A stretch of DNA of 64,000 bases from Hydractinia symbiolongicarpus (Eukaryota > Cnidaria > Hydrozoa > Anthoathecata > Hydractiniidae), in assembly GCF_029227915.1 (NCBI RefSeq), contig NC_079880.1, positions 27,957,501 to 28,021,500 on the forward strand. Reading direction: 5' to 3'. The translations under genes and the position numbers were made by a program. This document shows, in pieces, positions 58,305-64,000 of the stretch. Under the pieces are notes generated by a model. That model was not told the DNA's origin, ran no database searches, and was given only the letters and a program-made list of their open reading frames with translations. How positions within the stretch are numbered: the first letter of the stretch is position 1; the number at the start of each line of letters is the position of its first letter.

Positions 58305-59887
58305 GGAAATGAGTTTACTCACAGGGTATTTCTTTGTATACATTCGACTATACGGGCCAAGCCCGGGATTTACGGGAAATCGCGGGTTTTCGTTTGCCGG
58401 CGATTAAACCTCTTTCATTAAGCGTCTCATCAAAAATGAAAACATTTTTAAAAACTACAAGTCTCATGCGTTTTAGTGGTGGAAAGATATTTTAAAAAAT
58501 CGTTGTGGAAATGAGTTTACTCACAGGGTACTTTCTTTGTATACATTCGACTATACGGGCCAAGCCCGGGATTTACGGGAAATCGCGGGTTTTCGTTTGC
58601 CGGCGATTAAACCACTTTCATTAAGCGTCTCATCAAAAATGAAAACATTTTTAAAAACTACAAGTCTTATGCGTTTTAGTGGTGAAAAAATAACTTAAAA
58701 AATCGTTCTGGAAATGAGTTTACTCACAGGGTACTTTCTTTGTATACATTCGACTATACGGCCAAGCCCGGGATTTACGGGAAATCGCGGGTTTTCCTTT
58801 GCCGGCAATTAAACCTCTTTGATTAAGCGTCTCATCAAAAATGAAAACATTTCTGAAAACTACAAGTCTCCAGCTTGTAGTGGTGAAAAAATAATTCAAA
58901 AAATCGTTCGGAAAATGAGTTTACTCCCTGGGTACTTTCTTTGTATACTTTTGACTATACGGGCCGAGTCCGGGGTTTACGGGAAATGGCGGGTTTTCGT
59001 TTGCCGGCGATTAATCTTCTTTTATTCAGCGTCTGATCAAAAATGAAAACATTTTTGAAAACTACAAGTCTCAAGCGTTTTAGTGGTGAAAAGATAATTT
59101 AAAAAATCGTTTTGGAAATGAGTTTCCTCACAGGGTACTTTCTTTGTATACATTCGACTATACAGGCCAAGCCCGGGATTTACGGGAAATCGCGGGTTTT
59201 GTTTTGCCGGCCATTAAACCACTTTCATTAAGCGTCTCATCAAAAATGAAAACATTTCTGAAAACTACAAGTCTCATGCGTTTTAGTGGTGAAATAATAA
59301 TTTAAAAAATTGTTCGGGAAAAGAGTTTACTCCCTGGGTACTTTCTTTGTATACTTTTGACTATACAGGCCAAGCCCGGGATTTACGGGAAATCGCGAGT
59401 TTTCGTTTGCCGGCGATTAAACTTCTTTTATTTAGCGTCTCATCAAAAATAAAAACATTTTTAAAAACTACAAGTCTCATGGGCTTTAGTGGTGAAATAA
59501 TAATTCAAAAAATCGTTCGGGAAATGAGTTTACACCCTGGGTACTTTCTTTGTATACTTTTCACTATACGGGCTGAGTCCGGGATTTACGGGAAGTCGCA
59601 GGTTTTCGTTTGCCAACGATTAAACTTCTTTTATTCAGCGTCTCATCAAAAATGAAAACATTTTTAAAAACTACAAGTCACATGCGTTTTAGTGGTGAAA
59701 AAATAATTTAAAAAATCGTTCGGAAAATGAGTTTACTCCCTGGGTACTTTCTTTGTATACTTTTGACTATGCGGGCCGAGTCCAGGGTTTACGGGAAATG
59801 GCGGGATTTCGTTTGCCGGCGACTAAACTTCTTTTATTCAGCGTCTCATCAAAAATGAAAACATTTTTGAAAACTACAAGTCTCAAG
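58120..59887 (+). repeat. 2,028-bp (10-monomer) HOR, first copy
   Basis: D, A, A, H (hairpin 58860), B, A, A-like, B and B monomers. Matches 60,148-61,915 at an offset of 2,028 bp. Shared markers are AATAACTTAAAAAATCG, AATAATTCAAAAAATCG, GGCGATTAATCTTC, GAGTTTCCTCACAGGG, GGAAAAGAGTTTACTCC, GGAAGTCGCAGG and GGCGGGATTTCG. Confidence 0.87.
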
Positions 59888-60147
59888 CGTTTTAGTGGTG
59901 AAAAGATAATTTAAAAAATCGTTTTGGAAATGAGTTTACTCACAGGGTACTTTCTTTGTATACATTCGACTATACAGGCCAAGCCCGGACTTTACGGGAA
60001 ATCGCAGGTTTTCGTTTGCCGGCGATTAAAGTTCTTTTATTCAGCGTCTCATCAAAAATGAAAACAATTTTAAAAACTGCAAGTCTCATGCGTTTTAGTG
60101 GTGAAAAAATAATTTAAAAAATCGTTCGGGAAATGAGTTTACTCCCT
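59888..60147 (+). repeat. Link between the 2,028-bp copies
   Basis: One monomer and a part, with CCAAGCCCGGACTTTAC and GATTAAAGTTC variants, passing into a D monomer. Nothing else is visible. Confidence 0.7.
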
Positions 60148-61915
60148 GGGTACTTTCTTTGTACACTTTTGACTATACGGGCCAATCCCGGGATTTACGG
60201 GAAATCGCGGGTTTTCGATTGCCGGCGATTAAACTTCTTTTATTCAGCGTCTCATCAAAAATGAAAACATTTTTGAAAACTACAAGTCTTATGCGTTTTA
60301 GTGGTGAAAAAATAATTTAAAAAATCGTTTTGGAAATGAGTTTACTCACAGGGTACTTTCTTTGTATACATTCGACTATACGGGCCAAGCCCTGGATTTA
60401 CGGGAAATCGCGGGTTTTCGTTTGCCGGCGATTAAACCTCTTTCATTAAGCGTCTCATCAAAAATGAAAACATTTTTAAAAACTACAAGTCTCATGCGTT
60501 TTAGTGGTGGAAAGATATTTTAAAAAATCGTTGTGGAAATGAGTTTACTCACAGGGTACTTTCTTTGTATACATTCGACTATACGGGCCAAGCCCGGGAT
60601 TTACGGGAAATCGCGGGTTTTCGTTTGCCGGCGATTAAACCACTTTCATTAAGCGTCTCATCAAAAATGAAAACATTTTTAAAAACTACAAGTCTTATGC
60701 GTTTTAGTGGTGAAAAAATAACTTAAAAAATCGTTCTGGAAATGAGTTTACTCACAGGGTACTTTCTTTGTATACATTCGACTATACGGCCAAGCCCGAG
60801 ATTTACGGGAAATCGCGGGTTTTCCTTTGCCGGCGATTAAACCTCTTTGATTAAGCGTCTCATCAAAAATGAAAACATTTTTGAAAACTACAAGTCTCAA
60901 GCTTGTAGTGGTGAAAAAATAATTCAAAAAATCGTTCGGAAAATGAGTTTACTCCCTGGGTACTTTCTTTGTATACTTTTGACTATACGGGCCTAGTCCG
61001 GGGTTTACGGGAAATGGCGGGTTTTCGTTTGCCGGCGATTAATCTTCTTTTATTCAGCGTCTGATCAAAAATGAAAACATTTTTGAAAACTACAAGTCTC
61101 AAGCGTTTTAGTGGTGAAAAGATAATTTAAAAAATCGTTTTGGAAATGAGTTTCCTCACAGGGTACTTTCTTTGTATACATTCGACTATACAGGCCAAGC
61201 CCGGGATTTACGGGAAATCGCGGGTTTTGTTTTGCCGGCGATTAAACCACTTTCATTAAGCGTCTCATCAAAAATGAAAACATTTCTGAAAACTACAAGT
61301 CTCATGCGTTTTAGTGGTGAAATAATAATTTAAAAAATCGTTCGGGAAAAGAGTTTACTCCCTGGGTACTTTCTTTGTATACTTTTGACTATACAGGCCA
61401 AGCCCGGCATTTACGGGAAATCGCGGGTTTTCGTTTGCCGGCGATTAAACTTCTTTTATTTAGCGTCTCATCAAAAATAAAAACATTTTTAAAAACTACA
61501 AGTCTCATGGGCTTTAGTGGTGAAATAATAATTCAAAAAATCGTTCGGGAAATGAGTTTACACCCTGGGTACTTTCTTTGTATACTTTTCACTATACGGG
61601 CCGAGTCCGGGATTTACGGGAAGTCGCAGGTTTTCGTTTGCCGGCGATTAAACTTCTTTTATTCAGCGTCTCATCAAAAATGAAAACATTTTTAAAAACT
61701 ACAAGTCACATGCGTTTTAGTTGTGAAAAAATAATTTAAAAAATCGTTCGGAAAATGAGTTTACTCCCTGGGTACTTTCTTTGTATACTTTTGACTATGC
61801 AGGCCAAGTCCAGGGATTACGGGAAATGGCGGGATTTCGTTTGCCGGCGATTAAACTTCTTTTATTCAGCGTCTCATCAAAAATGAAAACATTTTTGAAA
61901 ACTACAAGTCTCAAG
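60148..61915 (+). repeat. 2,028-bp (10-monomer) HOR, second copy
   Basis: Repeat of 58,120-59,887, with hairpin 60888 and the same ordered markers. Private changes include GGGCCTAGTCCGG near 60,992, CCCGGCATTTACGGG near 61,403 and ATGCAGGCCAAGTCC near 61,798. It ends at CTCAAGTTTGTAG, where copy 1 has CTCAAGCGTTTTAG. Confidence 0.87.
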
Positions 61916-64000
61916 TTTGTAGTGGTGAAAAAATAATTCAAAAAATCGTTCGGAAAATGAGTTTACTCCCTGGGTACTTTCTTTGTATACTTTTGACTAT
62001 ACGGGCCGAGTCCGGGGTTTACGGGAAATGGCGGGTTTTCGTTTGCCGGCGATTAAACTTCTTTTATTCAGCGTTTGATCAAAAATGAAAACATTTTTGA
62101 AAACTACAAGTCTCAAGCGTTTTAGTGGTGAAAAGATAATTTAAAAAATCGTTTTGGAAATGAGTTTACTCACAGGGTACTTTCTTTGTATACATTCGAC
62201 TATACAGGGCAAGCCCGGGATTTACGGGAAATCGCGGGTTTTGTTTTGCCGGCGATTAAACCACTTTCATTAAGCGTCTCATCAAAGATGAAAACATTTC
62301 TGAAAACTACAAGTCTCATGCGTTTTAGTGGTGAAATAAAAATTTAAAAAATCGTTGGGGAAATGAGTTTACTCCCTGGGTACTTTCTTTGTATACTTTT
62401 GACTATACAGGCCAAGCCCGGGATTTACGGGAAATCGCGGGTTTTCGTTTGCCGGCGATTAAACTTCTTTTATTCAGCGTCTCATCAAAAGTAAAAACAT
62501 TTTTAAAAACTACAAGTCTCATGGGCTTTAGTGGTGAAATAATTATTTAAAAAATCGTTTGGGAAATGAGTTTACTCCCTGGGTACTTTCTTTGTATACT
62601 TTTGACTATTCCGGCCGAGTCCGGGATTTACGGGTAATCGCAGGTTTTCGTTTGCCGGCGATTAAACTTCTTTTATTCAGCGTCTCATCAAAAATGAAAA
62701 CAATTTTGAAAACTACAAGTCTCATGAGTTTTAGTCGTGAAAAAATTCGTTCGGGAAATGAGTTTACTCCCTGGGTACTTTCTTTGTATACATTCGACTA
62801 TACGGGCCAAGCCCGGGATTTACGGGAAATCGCGGGTTTTCGTTTGCCGGCGATTAAACCAATTTCATTAAGCGTCTCATCAAAAATGAAAACAGTTTTA
62901 AAAACTACAAGTCTTATGCGTTTTAGTGGTGAAAAAATAATTTAAAAAATCGTTCTGGAAATGAGTTTACTCACAGGGTACTTTCTTTGTATACATTCGA
63001 CTATACGGCCAAGCCCGGGATTTACGGGAAATCGCATGTTTTCCTTTGCTGGCGATTAAACCTCTTTGATTAAGCGTCTCATCAAAAATGAAAACATTTT
63101 TGAAAACTACAAGTCTCAAGCTTGTAGTGGTGAAAAAATAATACAAAAAATCGTTCGGAAAATGAGTTTACTCCCTGGGTACTTTCTTTGTATACTTTTG
63201 ACTATACGGGCCGAGTCCGGGGTTTACGGGAAATGGCGGGTTTTTGTTTGCCGGCGATTAAACTTCTTTTATTCAGCGTCTGATCAAAAATGAAAACATT
63301 TTTGAAAAGTACAAGTCTCAAGCGTTTTAGTGGTGAAAAGATAATTTAAAAAATCGTTTTGAAAATGAGTTTACTCACAGGGTACTTTCTTTGTATACAT
63401 TCGACTATACAGGCCAAGCCCGGGATTTACGGGAAATCGCAGGTTTTCGTTTGCCGGCGATTAAACTTCTCTTATTCAGCGTCTCATCAAAAATGAAAAC
63501 AATTTTGAAAACTGCAAGTCTCATGCGTTTTAGTGGTGAAAAAATAATTTAAAAAAACGTTCGGGAAATGAGTTTACTCCCTGGGTACCTTCTTTGTACA
63601 CTTTTGACTATACGGGCCAATCCCGGGATTTACGGGAAATCGCGGGTTTTCGATTGCCGGCGATTAAACTTCTTTTATTCAGCGTCTTATCAAAAATGAA
63701 AACATTTTTGAAAACTACAAGTCTTATGCCTTTTAGTGGTGAAAAAATAATTTAAAAAATCGTTCTGGAAATGAGTTTACTCACAGGGTACTTTCTTTGT
63801 ATACATTCGACTATACGGGCCAAGCCCTGGATTCACGGAAAATCGCGGGTTTTCGTTTGCCGGCGATTAAACCTCTTTCATTAAGCGTCTCATCAAAAAT
63901 GAAAACATTTTTGAAAATTACAAGTCTCATGCGTTTTAGTGGTGGAAAGATATTTTAAAAAATCCTTGTGGAAATGAGTTTACTCACAGGGTACTTTCTT
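61916..64000 (+). repeat. Right-hand tail of the array, mixed monomers
   Basis: About ten monomers (B, A, A-like, B, A, H with hairpin 63107, B, A, D, A), cut by the window end. Near 62,745 a monomer has lost 11 bp in its AT-rich segment (GTGAAAAAATTCGTTC). The next unit, near 62,770, has a B-type entry (CTCCCTGGG) leading into an A-type core (ATTCGAC), a class switch. The D and A pair near 63,590-63,990 matches 60,155-60,560 at an offset of about 3,434 bp. Confidence 0.75.

Larger units (their letters stand above)
685..63127 (+). repeat. Recurrent CTACAAG/CTTGTAG inverted repeat (hairpin) sites
   Basis: Perfect 7-bp arms start at: 685, 1494, 2993, 3802, 6113, 8628, 12564, 15486, 16986, 25061, 26155, 27249, 29057, 29866, 30746, 31839, 32233, 33125, 33530, 34949, 35758, 37177, 39000, 40825, 42040, 42646, 44470, 50753, 51766, 54198, 56631, 58860, 60888 and 63107. 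The site is 21 bp long, or 20 bp where the loop is TTTAAG. Imperfect copies lie near 28545, 47289, 48523 and 61902. The loop varies (TCTCAAG, TTTCAAG, TCTTAAG, TTTAAG, TCTCCAG) while the arms stay paired. No terminator or transposon context accompanies these sites; they are part of H-type monomers. Confidence 0.88.
1..64000 (+). repeat. Tandem satellite array, 203-bp monomer, fills the window
   Basis: Every line of the window is recognisable as the same monomer, head to tail, from the first base to the last, so the array continues beyond both ends. Landmarks recur every 203 bp: GGGTACTTTCTTTGTATA, a GACTATACGGGCC core, TTTGCCGGCGATTAAAC, a CATCAAAAATGAAAACAT A-tract segment, ACTACAAGTCT, TTTTAGTGGTG, AATAATTTAAAAAATCG and AATGAGTTTACTC. 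Summing the consensus segments gives exactly 203 bp, with 34 C and 43 G (about 38% GC). I saw no monomer in the opposite orientation and no foreign insertion. A pure array of this scale is typical of eukaryotic centromeric or pericentromeric heterochromatin; that role is inferred, not shown. The family is not one I recognise. No protein-coding gene is supported anywhere in it. Confidence 0.98.

Noticed and set aside
1-64000. CRISPR array
   Set aside because: Repeats are contiguous 203-bp units without unique spacers. The period and structure are those of a satellite.
1-64000. Telomere repeats, rRNA, tRNA, retroelement or other insertion
   Set aside because: Reading through all lines I saw no telomere-type short repeats, no tRNA or rRNA signature, no long terminal repeats or reverse-transcriptase-like frame. 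All sequence aligns to the monomer.

Overview
The whole 64-kb window is one uninterrupted, head-to-tail tandem satellite array. I found no unique sequence, gene, RNA gene, transposon, CRISPR array or inverted segment. The monomer is 203 bp (201-202 bp in one class), so the window holds about 315 monomers, all in the same orientation. The B-type consensus that I counted by hand is about 38% GC. It has an AT-rich half with A/T tracts and a GC-rich segment of about 50 bp. An array of this size points to eukaryotic heterochromatin, with a centromere or pericentromere as the natural candidates. I do not recognise the satellite and cannot name the organism. CpG is enriched in the consensus (12 per monomer against about 7 expected), so CpG decay has left little mark.

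The monomers fall into linked-variant classes. B has TTTTGAC, GAGTCCGG, ATGGCG and a CTTCTTTTATTCAG segment. A has ATTCGAC, CAAGCCCGG, ATCGCG and CCACTTTCATTAAG. A' has CAAGCCCTGG, GCTTTAGTGG and AATTATTTTA. C has CCTTTGACTATGCGGG. D has TTGTACAC, CAATCCC and CGATTGCC. E has TTTATATAC and ATACTGGCC. H is shortened and carries a perfect 7-bp inverted repeat. These classes are arranged in local higher-order repeats (HORs) whose period changes along the array.

Layout by approximate repeat offset: 0.4-8.2 kb, nested 0.81/1.50/2.31 kb; 6.6-14.2 kb, a nearly identical 3.65-kb duplication at 3,936 bp; 14.5-18.4 kb, 1,500 bp; 18.4-22.1 kb, mixed; 22.1-24.9 kb, 1,421 bp (7 monomers); 24.9-27.9 kb, 1,094 bp; 28.0-29.0 kb, 607 bp; 29.1-32.2 kb, 1,973 bp; 32.8-33.6 kb, 405 bp dimers; 33.4-37.8 kb, 2,228 bp (11 monomers); 36.9-45.1 kb, 5,470 bp flanking a 1,215-bp six-monomer block; 45.2-46.9 kb, 1,014 bp; 46.9-49.4 kb, 1,215 bp; 48.9-53.9 kb, about 3,245 bp; 53.8-57.5 kb, 2,433 bp; 55.5-58.3 kb, 2,027 bp; 58.1-61.9 kb, 2,028 bp; then an irregular tail.

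The array divides into two domains near 33 kb. Domain I (left) has A' monomers and fourteen truncated monomers of about 81 bp. Domain II (right) has neither, but has the E class. The many 60-150-codon open frames are by-products of a stop-poor repeat. Many open only from TTG, and 203 is not divisible by 3, so the frame rotates with each monomer. I annotate none of them as genes.
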